Notes: generated by a model from the sequence alone, not told the origin. 64,000 bases of DNA from Glebionis coronaria (GCA_025667525.1 CM046877.1:293504364-293568363), one strand, 5' to 3'. Counted from the first letter of the stretch, positions 11,042-22,371 are shown. Numbers and translations: made by a program.

Positions 11042-12371
11042 CTAATTTGTTTTATTTATGTGCAGAGCATTCAAAAGCAGGTTAATGATCATGGATATTG
11101 GGATAGTGGATGCTCTAGGCACATGACAGGGAAGGAAGATTATTTGACAAACTTTACCCCCATTAAGGATGGTGACGAAGTGTACTTTAGAGGAGGATAT
11201 GGAACAATTACTGGCAAAGGCACTCGTATAACCAACAATTTGCGTTTTGAAAACATATTTCTGGTAAAAGAACTTGATTATAATATGTTTAATGTATCAC
11301 AAGTTTGTGATAACGAAAATAAGGTTCTTTTCACTGGTACTGAATGTTTGGTGTTAAGCAAGGATTTTAAATTACCTAATGAAAAATTCATTGATTATAG
11401 AACACCTAGGCATAAGGACATTTATAATGTGAATCTTAATGGAATTAGGATAAATAATAATTTGTCATGTCTATATGCTAAGGCTTCAGTTGATGAGAGT
11501 AATCTTTGGCACAGAAGGTTAGAGCACATAAATTTTAAGAACATAATTAGACTTGTGAGACATGGTTTAGTTGATGGTTTGCCTTAAAAGGCTTTCCACA
11601 ATGATCACTCTTGTGTTGCATGCCTTAAAGGCAAACAGCACAAAGTCTCTTTTAAGTCTAAACTTGTGTACTCTAGTTCTAAACCACTTCACCTGCTGCA
11701 TATGGACTTGTTTGGTTCAACTAATATAGAAAGTTTAAATGGTAAATCTTTTTGTTTTGTCATAACTGATGATTTTTCTAGATTTACTTGGACTTTCTTT
11801 TTGGCTTTGAAAAGTGAAACTGCTGATGTTTTGATTAACTTTATTACCCAAATTGAAACGAAGACTGGGAATGAGGTTAAAATTCTTAGAAGTGATAATG
11901 GTGGTGAATTTAGAAATAAGCTGTTAGATGACTTTTGTGCCAAGAAAGGGATTACTAGGCAGTTTAGTGTAGCTAGAACCCCACAATAAAATGGGGTGGC
12001 TTAAAGGAAGAATAGAACACTCATAGAAGCAGCTAGGACAATGTTGGCTGATGCTCATTTTCCCATTGCATTTTGGGCTGAGGCTGTGAATACAGCCTGT
12101 TATGTTCAGAATAGGGCATTAATCAACAAAATCCACAACAAGACACCTTATGAGTTATTTTGGAATAGAAAACCTAATATTGGGTTTCTTAAACCCTTTG
12201 GATGTCATATATTTGTACTTGATACTAGTGATGCCTTAGGAAATTTTAGTGCTAAAGGTGATGAAGGCTATTTTATGGGCTATTCAGTGCAGAGTAGAGG
12301 ATACAGGGTTTACCTTAAGAAAGAAAAACGTATACTTGAAAAGGTACATGTTAGGTTTTTATAAAGTAAAC
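11042..12371 (+). pseudogene. Cop2 pol: protease, gag-pre-integrase, integrase core
   Basis: Protease motif YWDSGCSRHMTG (active-site DSG) is near 11095. The gag-pre-integrase motif LWHRRLEHINF is followed by TAA at 11585-11587 and the zinc-binding end (CVACLKGKQH). The integrase core shows catalytic D in HMDLFGS and D in LRSDNGGEF. The third residue is lost: after TAA 11987-11989, the codon for the Glu of the usual NGVAERKN block is a second TAA at 12002-12004. Reading continues through the C-terminal part (FPIAFWAEAVNTACYVQNR, PFGC, GYRVYLKKEKRILEKVHVRF) and stops at 12361-12363, just before Ath1 starts at 12372. In life this region would process and insert the element; this copy cannot. 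Confidence 0.9.
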
Positions 12372-12715
12372 TAATACAAGGTATTGCCTCGTATTAAAAT
12401 TCGTTAAACCGATCTTTTCGAATTGATTGCCGGTAGAAAGTGCGACTCAGTCGTTCTTGGTGGAAAAATAAAATGGGTTGATTGATTATCTATTTTTAAA
12501 CTAAAATGTCGTTGAGTAAAATTAAAGCTTTGAAAAATTAAACTAAAAATTACTAGAAAAACACTTGGTAAAAATGGAGATTTAGGGAAACGTGCAATTT
12601 TTGGATATTAAAACGTAAATGATTAAAAACTTGAAAACTTAGTAAAAATAAACTAATTCAAAAGGTGGGAAAGATTAAATTTGAAATCTAAGGAAATTAA
12701 AACAAAAGCTACAGC

Positions 12716-13080
12716 AGATCGCAATGCGATAGTACCCAAATAATAAGATGGATCGCAGTCAATGCGATGGCAGAGAGTGATCGTACTCAATCAAAGCCTA
12801 CGATCGTAGCACACGATCGCAGCCTAGATCGTAGTATAGGGGATCGCAGTCAATGCGATGGAGATAAGAGATCACACTCAATGCGATGGAAACACGCGAT
12901 CACACCCAAGGCGATCGTAGCCACGGATCACACTCTAGGATCGCACCCACGATCGCAACAAGTGATCGTGGCATGGATAAAGGAGTGTAATCGCAACAAG
13001 CGATCGTACTGGGTGATCGAAGTGATGGATCGTAAGTAGAAACCCTAGGGGTTTATGCGATCACACTCACTTGATCGTAG
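12716..13080. repeat. GATCGCA/ATGCGAT motif array in the Ath1 LTR
   Basis: Roughly twenty copies of GATCGCA, GATCGTA or their inverted forms (ATGCGATGG, CGATCGTAGC) at irregular 10-30 base spacing. The array starts about 345 bases into the LTR, matching the position of the different array in the Ath3 LTR. Confidence 0.9.
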
Positions 13081-13361
13081 CTGGTAAAATCCTTAAGCAT
13101 AATAAGATGGAAATCAAGAGGAAATAAGCAGAAGTGAATAAGCCAAAAATAAACAATACGAATAAGCACTAAATTAAGTCTTGACAAAATAAAAACAAGC
13201 ACAACTTTAAAGCTTTTCAAAACACGGATTAAGCAAGCTTGATGAATAAAACTTCCAAAAGACTAAATAAGACTAAATAAGCTATAGCAACGGAATAAGC
13301 CAATAAGCACTAAAGCTTAAAGCTTAAACGTATAAAACTTATGTAGAAATAAAAAGATTAA

Positions 13362-13366
13362 CTTTT
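13362..13366. repeat. Target-site duplication of Tek1, left copy (CTTTT)
   Basis: CTTTT before TGTGACAACCC; the second copy is at 61587-61591 directly after GGTGTTACA. Confidence 0.85.
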
Positions 13367-15559
13367 TGTGACAACCCGTCAATTTCAGGTCGTTATTTTA
13401 ATCTTGACTATTACGTATTACGTGTTTACTTTAATGAGAATTTAAAATTTATCGACTAACCGAGAAGGTTATGACTTGAAACTAGCGTAAAAATGTCGAT
13501 TAGATGAAAACCGACAAGGAATATGTTAGGTATCGATATTATATTCTCAAATAATCATAATATTGATGTTTATTATATTTAATCTTTACTTCTCCTGTTC
13601 TACGTTTTAACGAATGACGATAACTGTTAGTGATCGCGATACCGACGGATGCCCTAAAATTTACGTTTATTATCGATTGTCTCGATATTTTATATTTTCG
13701 ACGTTTTCGATTTAATTGCGTTTTAAGTCGTGTCGAAGCTTTGTTATTATATTTTCAAGCGTTTTAACTTTCGAAAAGTATTTTTTTACGAAACCCGAGC
13801 CCCGTAAATATATTCAAAATTTACAATTTACATTTTCTACCATGTAAACTATTTAATTGCATTTTTGGACCAAAACTATGCCTAAATAACAAAATCTACC
13901 CTACCTCTGGACTATTTAAGGAAATTCCACTAACCATTTTTATTTAAAAATTCATTTTAACAAAAAAAAATTGAAATCTCTCTCTCTTGTTCTTCAATAT
14001 TGCCGTCCACCCCCCTATATACATTCATCAAATTTCATCAATCTTTACTTTGAATCTTCCAAATCTAAAAGAAGTCCCATCCTAGAAATTTCAAGAGCTT
14101 CAATTTGGTATAAAAATTTCCCACATGCATCCACTAAATTTTTATTTTCAAATTTTGATGAAGAACATCATGTTTGATCCATTTCTATGGCTATGTATGT
14201 TGCTAATATTATTATATTCATAGTGGGATGATGTTGCATGTATGGTTTCTTTATATTTGATTTTTATTTTATTAAATTTGAGGATGTTAGGAGTTAGTTA
14301 GATGTGTTAATATGATATTAGGATGATATTAGAACCATAGGAATTGTTAGAATGAGTTGAAAATTTGTTTTGGTATGATTTTTACATGGTCAATTTTAGG
14401 CAGTAAGTTTAAGGATATTTTTGAATTACTTTCACTAATAAACTTGTTAAACTAATAAGATAGGGTCGTAGAGAATTTCGTTAGCTTCGATTTGAGCTAA
14501 AGTAGAGCTTCTAACTCATTACGAGCGAAAAGTTATGCTAGTTTTAGTATTCGTGTACCGGGAGACGAGTATCGGCACAATCCGAAAATTGTTGTCGATA
14601 TTTGGATCGAATCTCGGGGACTATAAAATGAGTTTTAAAAATGATCAAGGACTGTTGTAAGTTTCTAAACCTCCGGTCATGAGTCTATTTTCAAACCCGA
14701 GTGTCGGTTTTGCAAACGGAATTGTTTAGATAAGTCAAAATGGTTTTACAAGTCGAAGACGTAAAACTGCCCTGTTTTTATAACACGAAGGTGTGTCGGG
14801 CAGAAGGTCTTAGAAGTAATATTTTTGAATGAAACTTAAACTGAGTCTTATTCATATTATGTGTGAGTTTGTCACCAAGTTTCGTCGAAATCGGACAAGT
14901 CTAGATAGGTTGGATTGGTGTGTACATTTGGAGTGTACATGCTGATTGGTATTTTGGACACGTAGTTCAATACTTGTGTGTCGTGAGTTGAGTATTCACT
15001 ATTGGACATGGTGACTTACCCAAGTGTTAAGTCATTATATAAATGACTTAGTTACTGGTCCGAGGGAAGTAAAATGATGGTTTGACTTGCGTTGACTTGG
15101 CGTCTTATGACGGGTCAATATCGAAAGTACAAGTGTTTAAAAGATAAGTGTTAAATAAAAGGGTATAGAAGTACACTTATATTTTTAAGTTTTCGGGATT
15201 TCATGGTTATATGAAATTGACTTTCGTATTATTTAAGTATTATTTATACTTGAGTCGTTTATTCACGAACGCGCCTTATTTGGTAGGTTGCGGTCTTCGT
15301 GTTTAACGGGCATCACAAATCGTCGGCGATCGTCACATTACTACTATCGTACCAAGGTGACTCTATAGCCTCGCTTTAACATGTTTACTTGTTTTATAAA
15401 ACCCGCGAGGAGGATAACATGCTTGTTTTATTAAAATAAAAGGGGTACAACGAGAAGTTGTGGAAACCCTTATTATTGGAAAAGCATTCATTATAAATGA
15501 AGGGTACAACGAGAAGTTGTGGTAAACCCTCTTTCTTTTAAAATTGAACACAAAGGACC
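13367..15559 (+). mobile_element. Tek1 5' LTR, left piece
   Basis: Matches the 3' LTR from 58683 to about 60878. It ends with the target GGACC (15555-15559), where Lard1 is inserted. It contains a TATTTAAG-type TATA candidate near 13912 and a CTCTCTCTC tract. No gene is present. Confidence 0.92.
15555..15559. repeat. Target-site duplication of Lard1, left copy (GGACC)
   Basis: GGACC precedes the Lard1 start; the second copy is at 31977-31981, and the uninterrupted site ACAAAGGACCCGATTG is present in the Tek1 3' LTR near 60870. Confidence 0.95.
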
Positions 15560-16014
15560 TGATACAGGGATTTTGTTAGGATTTTTAACAATTAAGTTCA
15601 TTTTTCCTCGAATCACTCGAATTGAAATCCGGTTAAACGTTTCGACTTACTTTGTTTTTGGTAAACGGTATTTTTGGAATTTTTATACTAAAAGACTATT
15701 TAATATAAAATCTACTTAATAAAAAAAAACTTTTATTCTAATTAATTTTAAACTAATAAAAATGACAACTAATCTATATAAACTAATAATTTGAAAATAA
15801 AAGATGAAAACTATTTTAAATAAAACTGAATTGAAAAAGAAATTGTTTTTAAAAAAACTGAATTAAAATAATAAACTATTTAAATACTCTTTAAATAAAC
15901 TTAAAACTTAATTAGATCTAATTAATAAAACTGCCACTTAAAAAAACAAAACCTATATATATATCTAATTATGCGAAGCTTTAACACAAAAAGAAGCAGA
16001 GATGAGATGGTTAT

Positions 16015-16066
16015 GTGCGTTGGCTAGTGAGCGAGAGGTCCTGGGTTCGAGTCCCAGGACGTACCA
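16015..16066 (+). ncRNA. tRNA-like Pol III unit in Lard1 LTR 1
   Basis: A 52-nt tRNA-like fold. The 5' arm GTGCGTT (16015-16021) pairs with GACGTAC (16058-16064) using two G-U pairs. The T-arm is CTGGG-TTCGAGT-CCCAG with a perfect B box (GGTTCGAGTCC). An A-box-like TGGCTAGTGAG is at 16021-16031, and TTTTT at 16070-16074 could end Pol III transcription. No anticodon arm fits between the boxes, so this is not a full tRNA. It is antisense to the element. Confidence 0.55.
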
Positions 16067-16084
16067 AATTTTTCAAATATTTTT

Positions 16085-16860
16085 GTTGCTTTTTATTTTT
16101 TTTGTTTTTGGAATTTGAGACACCAAACAAACATATTAGTGGTATCTGTTTTTTAAGCATAGCAATATAAATCAGCAAAAAATAACAAACCAAATAATAA
16201 GCTGAATTAAATAAGCAGAAACCAATGAAACTTTCAGCACAGCAAAACAGTTTAATATTAAACAAATAAGCCAAAAAATAAGCAGATAATCAGATGAACA
16301 AAAAGACTTATAAGCAGATTTGACTAATCAGAAATAAGCTGTTAACAGAAAAAGCAATAACAGACAAACCAAACAAGCAACACAGCCTAAATAAGCAATA
16401 TCTAAATAACAAAAAAAAAAACTAAATCTAATAAGCTGGCTAAACGAAAAATAAGCTGAACCAAATAAGCAGTAAATCCAAATAAGCTAAAGACTATAAC
16501 CAACTCAAACTGAGATTAAAATAGATAAAATAAGTAAGCAGATTACTAACGAAATCAAAATAAACAGGACTAAAGGAAGAAAAGCTGAAACGAAAAGCTG
16601 ATAAGCTAAACGACAGAACTAAAATAAGCAAAACTAACTAAAACTAAAAACTAAATAATTAGCAAATTCCAAACAGGCAGATACCAAAATAAAGTAATAA
16701 GCTGATACATATAAATCCAAACACACCAAACAGAAACTACATCACTAGAAATCAGATTTTAAAAAAAAACTTAACCAATTAAAACATAGCAGAATATAAA
16801 CTAACATAAATAATCTAAATAAACACACATAAAATCAAACTTATGAGAATTAAAAAGATG
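16085..16860. repeat. AATAAGC(A/T) motif array in Lard1 LTR 1
   Basis: AATAAGCAGA, AATAAGCTGA and variants recur some 20 times at irregular spacing. The array is repeated in LTR 2 and LTR 3. It occupies a similar relative place to the motif arrays of the Ath1-3 LTRs. Confidence 0.75.
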
Positions 16861-18294
16861 AGAACGAACCTATTGACGAAACCTTTGGGTCGAAGTAGCG
16901 CGCTGAGCGTACTTGTGAACCGAATTAAATAAACACCGCCTTTGAATCAGCAACAACACCTCTCGATCCGGATTAAGCTCAAACAGTAATGTTTCTTTAT
17001 TTTATTATTATTTTTTTTATTTTTTTTTTTTTTATATAATAATAGTAACGAAAACAGTAGCTAATCAAACAATTATAGAATAATAATATGCCAAAAAAAA
17101 GTATTAGAAGATTTGACAGAAATTATAAATGGAGCCGAAAATGATAAAAATAATTTCTCATTAATTATCAAAACGAAATTTACATTAACTGGAATTAAAA
17201 AAAAATTACAAGAATTAAATCTAAAATCCTAAAAAATTAAAACTAATTTATTCTACTCCTAGAATTAATAAAAAAACTGAAAGAAAATAATAAAAAGCTT
17301 GATATTCCATTACAAGTTCTTGTGAGGGATTTATAGGAAAACCCTATCCTTGGTGCCCACGTCTTGAAATCTTGGCCCTTCTTTCTTTTCTCTCTCTTTT
17401 TCATCTCATCAAACGGCTGAGATAAAAGCTTGCCACGGATTGCCACGTTGGAGGGAATGAGGACCACATGTGGTGTTTGATCCGAAAAACTTGGGGGTTT
17501 TAAATGGTTTTATGGGAATTAATCATTGAGGTAAAAAGCCCCAAATGATATTGGGTAAATTGTGTGATGTAAAAATTAGGGTTTGATGGTGGCTGCGATT
17601 TTGGTGGGAGAGAAAGGAGGTGAATGTGGGTGAGGTAAAATAAAGGTTTTATTTATTTAACTGAGTGGGGTAAGGGGATGTAGGGTGCGTGTGTGGGGAT
17701 AATTGTGAGAGTGTTTGTGGTTGACCGGTTTGTTGAGTTGACCATCAAAACTAAACTTTTCATTGTTAAAAAAAATGTAACATCCCTTTTGTAATGGGCT
17801 TGTGGCCCATATAAAATTCCCACCCGTCTTTATTCAAGGTTTGTTGGATTTGGGCTTGGCCCAACTAAAAGCATTTCAATCCGTTTAATATGTCATCTTT
17901 ATGGGCTTTTTGGCTAATTAGCCAAATGTGAATAACTTAAATCCTTAAATGGGCTTTTGAGCCCATTTATCCAATGTGGGACCCACAAAACTCGAATATC
18001 TTCAAAAAGATTTAATCCACTAACATCGAGCTCGATCTCGGCTTTGTCAATCTTTTTCTTCAAACTTGTGTCGGTTTAGCCGGTTTTCGTGAACTTGGGC
18101 ACACTTTTGATCTTTTGACTTTGTCTTCGTCTCTTTTTGGACTTTTCTTCAACATTTGACCGTGAAATTCCGTGTTTTCTCTTCTTTTGATCATTTGTAC
18201 CTATTTTAACACAAAAACACAAAACCACGCGTAATTCCGACTTATATGATATAAAACACATGATTAGGTCTCGTTTTCCCTTGATTTGTTATTA

Positions 18295-18307
18295 AATCCC
18301 CTACACT
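18295..18307 (-). promoter_or_regulatory. Lard1 polypurine tract, internal region 1
   Basis: Minus-strand AGTGTAGGGGATT directly before LTR 1; the same tract borders Ath1, Ath2, Ath3 and the second Lard1 unit. Confidence 0.85.
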
Positions 18308-18413
18308 TGACCATTGCAATGACCCCATGCAATGCATTTTAAAGCATTAAGTTACATTTTTCTCATAATTAATCCATCTCGGCCTTTATTAAGATATACT
18401 ATTATTACTACGA

Positions 18414-18449
<36 letters not shown>

Positions 18450-20259
18450 TAAAAGGAGACAAAAGTTAAAACAATTTATTAACTTGGAAATTATTTGATG
18501 GAAGAAACTTGTAAAGAAATCTAAGATGTAGATTAGGGCTTTTGTGTCATGAATATAAATCACCCTCAAGTTTCACGTTCCCCATCCCAAGCATAAAACG
18601 AGATCATTGTTATTACAAGTTAGCACAACTAACACTTACTCATGTGGTTTAGTTAATCACTTAGACTCCCTTATTCCTACGGTGTATCTCTTGTATTTTA
18701 TTTTTGTCTTGAATGATCACGAGGATGCATTTTTGACTTATTTCGATAATTTATTAAGGCCGAAAATAAAGTGGGACGATTTAATCAATAGTTAGCTAAA
18801 GGACAAAATCTTTTAAAACTGCTTCTCGAAACCTCATAAAGTTCATATCTTGGCATAACTCGTTTCACGATTTGAGACCTTTCTCGGACCGATATTTGGC
18901 TTGTACTTCAAACTTCAAATCTTGAGAGACGATCTTGAAATTATGGTCTTCTCTTCATTTTGGTATACATCTTCATAAGGAGTGAAAGATGCTTCAAATG
19001 TTGACCACGACTTCTTCATTTATCCTCTTCTTTATTTAGGATTTTGATATACAACGATCCGCCTCCTTTTCGGACTTGGATCTATTTATCCTCATACCTT
19101 GTTAGGGTCTTTTTGGATAGACTTATCCATGATCTTTAGGGGAGTAATTGCTTCTCGTCGTGTGTCTTGATCCTTCATATTGATTTGGATTAATGATCTT
19201 CACATCATCTTAGGATCTTTAGCAAAAAGTGAATCCTCATGCCTTGTGAGGGCCTTTTTGGACTCGGGTATCCTCATGCCTTGTTAGGGCCTTTTTGGAT
19301 AAGCCAATCTTCGCGTCCCGTTTCAATAAGTTATGCCTTGGCTATGAACTCTAATTAGTACCGAGCAACTTTTAAACGATCTTGTGCTAGAAGCTAAGTA
19401 ACCTTTTAAATCGTACAACCTTATTTATTGCAAATATATTTATTAACAAGTGATGGGAGAAAAAGCTCATAACTAACTCACATAAGTTAATGAAAAAAAT
19501 ACCAAACTTATAATTAACTCTATCATCTCTCGTTCTCCACAATTTAAAATCTCAAGGAATGAGACTCGTGGATGCTTAGCCTAATAAACCAATTAAGGTC
19601 CATATGGTTAAGGATACTAGCTAGAGTAAACTTGGATAAGTAAACTCGGGTTGAGTCAAAATATTCACGACGGGCCTAATATATCAAAGATTTCTAAACT
19701 TGTTGAAACCATTTTATTTATTTTTGACTTTATTCTTGAAATGGAAATTATAATGATGCGATAATAAAAGGAAAGAAAATAAATAAAAATTCTACTAGGC
19801 CAAAATAGATCAAAAATTTGAAAAACGTTGAAAATTTTAAAAATTTTCCGGTAAAAATGGGGTCAAATTCATGGAAAAGGCCACTAAAAATTTCGATAGA
19901 AATCCCCCCTACACTTAAGATAAACATTGCCCTCAATGTTTAAGCATGTGGGAGAATAAACTCCCCTACACTTAGGACATTGAGTGCGTTGTTTAAATCG
20001 AGCTAAGGAAAGGAGAACTAAAGTGATTACATTTATTCGTTTTATTTATATACAAGAGAGAATCACAATAGCAAAAACTTATCGAAGGAACCGGGTACAC
20101 GGGTAACACGGGAACACGGGTCTCTTCAAAAGCACCAAAAGTGGATCATCAAAGCACATGTACCTACACAATCACAACACACCAAACAAACAACCTACAC
20201 GGCTCCCCCCTACACTTATTGTAGAAAATAAATAAAAGATAGATACTAGATAGATCATC
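18308..20259 (-). other. Lard1 3' non-coding region, internal region 1
   Basis: About 2 kb without a credible gene. It holds three copies of a 29-bp motif like TCCTCATGCCTTGTTAGGG plus CCTTTTTGGA (19089, 19234, 19271) and extra PPT-like tracts (plus-strand CCCCTACACTT at about 19914, 19962 and 20206). Ath1-3 have recognisably related sequence in the same place. Confidence 0.8.
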
Positions 20260-20320
20260 GGGTTGCCTCCCGAGAAGCGCTTGTTTTTGTTAACCGAGTC
20301 ACGAGCCTGACTCGACCCCG
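20260..20320 (-). ncRNA. Conserved post-stop hairpin block, Lard1 unit 1
   Basis: Just after the stop codon (minus sense), the plus-strand text holds CGGG-TTGCCT-CCCG and CGAGTCA-CGAGCC-TGACTCG, two potential stem-loops. The block recurs at 27102, 37163 and 45857, each time directly after the coding frame of a different element or unit. Function unknown. Confidence 0.6.
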
Positions 20321-20322
20321 AA

Positions 20323-21979
20323 TTAAATGGTCCATGGGGAAGCCTCGAATGTTATACCGGGATCAAAAATCTTATCCTCGGTCCCGGAGGAACATAATAA
20401 ATGAGAGGCAGGAGGATAAGTCATAAAAGGTAGAAAAGTCCTCTCGACATAAGAAAAGTAAGTAAAGTCGTGATCCACGGGAGGTGGGATGGGTAAAGGA
20501 GACAAATTGTCATCCCCCAAAGACATAGGATGGTCACTATTCGGCAAAGCCGTAAAGGTATCAATCATAGAATGGTCAATGTCACCTCCCGGGTCAAAAC
20601 ACTCATCCTCATTTCCCGGTGTGAAATGAGGAGAGTAAAAGCGATACATCACTTGCTTGGGTGTGTACGAAGTAGGACGGGGTGGCAACATAATATGAGA
20701 AATATCAGAGGACATGTCTACCACCCGCGTCACCTCACCAGACCGAATCAAACGGAAACTAGGGTCAAATCTCTCCACCTCCTCTATGATGGGAGGTGGC
20801 ATGGCTAACAAAGGATGCTCATCAATAGCAATAGAGTCGGAGCTATCAATGTCCTCAATCCCCTCTTCAAAGAGAGGATTCACGTCACTAGAGATGTAGG
20901 CGTCATCAAAATCAAATAAAGGGTTCGAATAAATCTTGAAATTTTCCTTCGGAACGTCTTCATCGGATAGTGACTCGTCATCACTAGAAGTAAAATCATC
21001 ATCGAGATCAAAAATGGGATTAGAGAAAGCCAAAGAATCGTTTCCCAAGATGTCGGTGGGAGGTAATGAATCATTACTAGAAAGAGATTCACACTCATCG
21101 TCACTATCGGAAGCAACCGTAGGCTCACTTTGGATTGGAATAAGAGTCTCGTCACAAGGAATAGTGATAAGACCCTCATCCCCCATGATGAGAGAGGCAT
21201 CGGGCTCCGTAGTGGAAGAATCGAGAATAGGAGTGGTAGAATCCTTAGGCTTGAGAGCCGGCAAGTCGAGAGAAGGAATTACAATTGCACTAGGACATTG
21301 AGCGCAAAGATCATTCCAAGAAATAGAATTCTCATCATCATCATCATCATAATAGTAAGAACTCACAAGAGGAGGATTATAATCACTAAGATTAGATACT
21401 TGCTCTTGTCGTTGTCGTTGTCGCTTTTCCTCCTCATTTGCTTCTTTTAAAAGAACAACGGCTTCTTGAAGTTGCAAAACAATGGCGTGTGTTTCGTCTT
21501 TCAAAGCATTGAGTTGTTGAATTCTCTGAGAGGATTGATGATTGATGGTAGGATGTGGGGGCTCACAGTTATGAAAACCAGAATTATAGCACGGATGTGG
21601 CCCATAGGAAGTCATCGGTTGAGAAGAATTAGAACACGGATTTGGTTCATAATAATCCATTGGTGAAGAAAAATGAGGACACGGATTTGGCTCATAATAA
21701 TTGTTTGGTTGACAATACGAAGTATCGTGAAGGCCCCCACAATGATTGCAACACGGGTATTGGGAAAAACCCGGTTCATGTTGCGGATAGGGATTGTCAT
21801 AGACGGGAGGGGGGGGAGAAAGTATTGTAAGAGGAGAAGTACGAATTCGTTGAATTGCAAAATGGACAAAATCCAAATTGTGTATTGTCGATATCAAAAC
21901 CACACCGCTCACAAATACACCATTGACATGTTTGAAAACCATGCCATGGTCTCCCACACCGAACGCAAGACGAATCCAT
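20323..21979 (-). pseudogene. Lard1 protein gene, copy 1 (frameshifted)
   Basis: Same gene as copy 2 (28821-27166), disrupted by one extra G: the run at 21809-21816 has eight G, copy 2 has seven. The true start MDSSCVRC at 21979 therefore reads only 60 codons. The remaining residues are open from the shifted frame, which happens to extend upstream to a false Met at 21957. Downstream of the run the two copies differ at only a handful of residues (for example EEG versus EQG, and ML versus MF before PPRPT). All downstream features (knuckle, coiled coil, acidic tail) are intact, so the break looks recent. Confidence 0.85.
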
Positions 21980-22371
21980 GAAGAATTAAAAATAAGAGGG
22001 GTTGAGAAAAAGAATTAAACACAAAAGAGGATAAAGAAGAGTATTTTTGTATTTTTTAGAAAAATATATATATACAAGAAAAATCGAAAGAAATCGAACT
22101 AAAAATTAACACTAATACGTAATATTTTTGGTGTAATACTTTTAGGAAAGAGTATTACTTTTGGATTTTTTTTTTTTTTTAATTTTTTTTGGTGCAATTC
22201 TTAGGAAAGAAATTGCTTTTGTGATTTTTTTTTAATTTTTTTGTATTTTTAAGTTTTTGATTTTTTTTTTTTTTTGAATTTTTGATTTTTTGTGCAAGAA
22301 ATGTAACCTTCAAAGAATGAACGGATCCCAAAATCCAAACGTCTTCACGAAAAATCGTCAATCGTACGAGC
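21980..22371 (-). other. Lard1 leader, internal region 1
   Basis: Untranslated leader between primer site and start codon. It has several T runs (plus strand) and a block TTTGGGATCCGTTC...GAAGGTTACATTTC (minus) also found in the Ath2 and Ath3 leaders. Confidence 0.7.

Larger units (their letters stand above)
7647..12371 (+). mobile_element. Cop2: Ty1/copia element, 5' part (3' part displaced by Ath1)
   Basis: Layout: 5' LTR (7647-8135), Met-tRNA primer site (8138), gag, long linker, protease, gag-pre-integrase and integrase core, up to 12371 where the Athila-like Ath1 begins. Reverse transcriptase, RNase H and 3' LTR are not in the window and are expected beyond the right end of Ath1. The coding frame is broken by several stops and two frame changes, so the copy is old and inactive. 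Confidence 0.85.
12372..13366 (-). mobile_element. Ath1 3' LTR, left piece
   Basis: Similar over its length to the first kilobase of the Ath3 LTR (42098 onward): shared TAATACAAGG start, TCTTTTCGAATTGA, AAAGTGCGACTCA and GTCGTTGAGTAAAA blocks. It breaks off at the target duplication CTTTT (13362-13366) of Tek1. Total LTR length without the insertion is about 1717 bp. Confidence 0.9.
15560..18294 (-). mobile_element. Lard1 LTR 1 (outermost 3' LTR, 2735 bp)
   Basis: Begins TGATACAGGG on the plus strand. At its right edge, next to the polypurine tract, it lacks a net 28 bases present in LTR 2 and LTR 3: sequence passes from CCCTTGATTTG directly to TTATTA. The missing stretch contains the terminal stem-loop. 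A TATA-type ATTTATA lies at 17329-17335 (minus-strand sense). Confidence 0.92.

Noticed and set aside
408..12371. Cop1 as the missing 3' half of Cop2
   Set aside because: Cop1 lies upstream, and the overlapping post-integrase region (YRVYNKRTKLIVE versus YRVYLKKEKRILE) differs clearly, so they are separate elements.
16015..16066. Functional tRNA gene
   Set aside because: No room for an anticodon arm between the A-box-like and B-box motifs; annotated as tRNA-like only.
17243..17467. 74-codon minus-strand frame found in three identical copies (also 24061 and 30897)
   Set aside because: It repeats only because it lies in the three Lard1 LTRs; it has no start context, domain or independent conservation.
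20323..21957. 544-aa protein with a distinct N-terminus
   Set aside because: The first residues are an out-of-frame artefact of the eight-G run; the gene is the frameshifted twin of 27166-28821.
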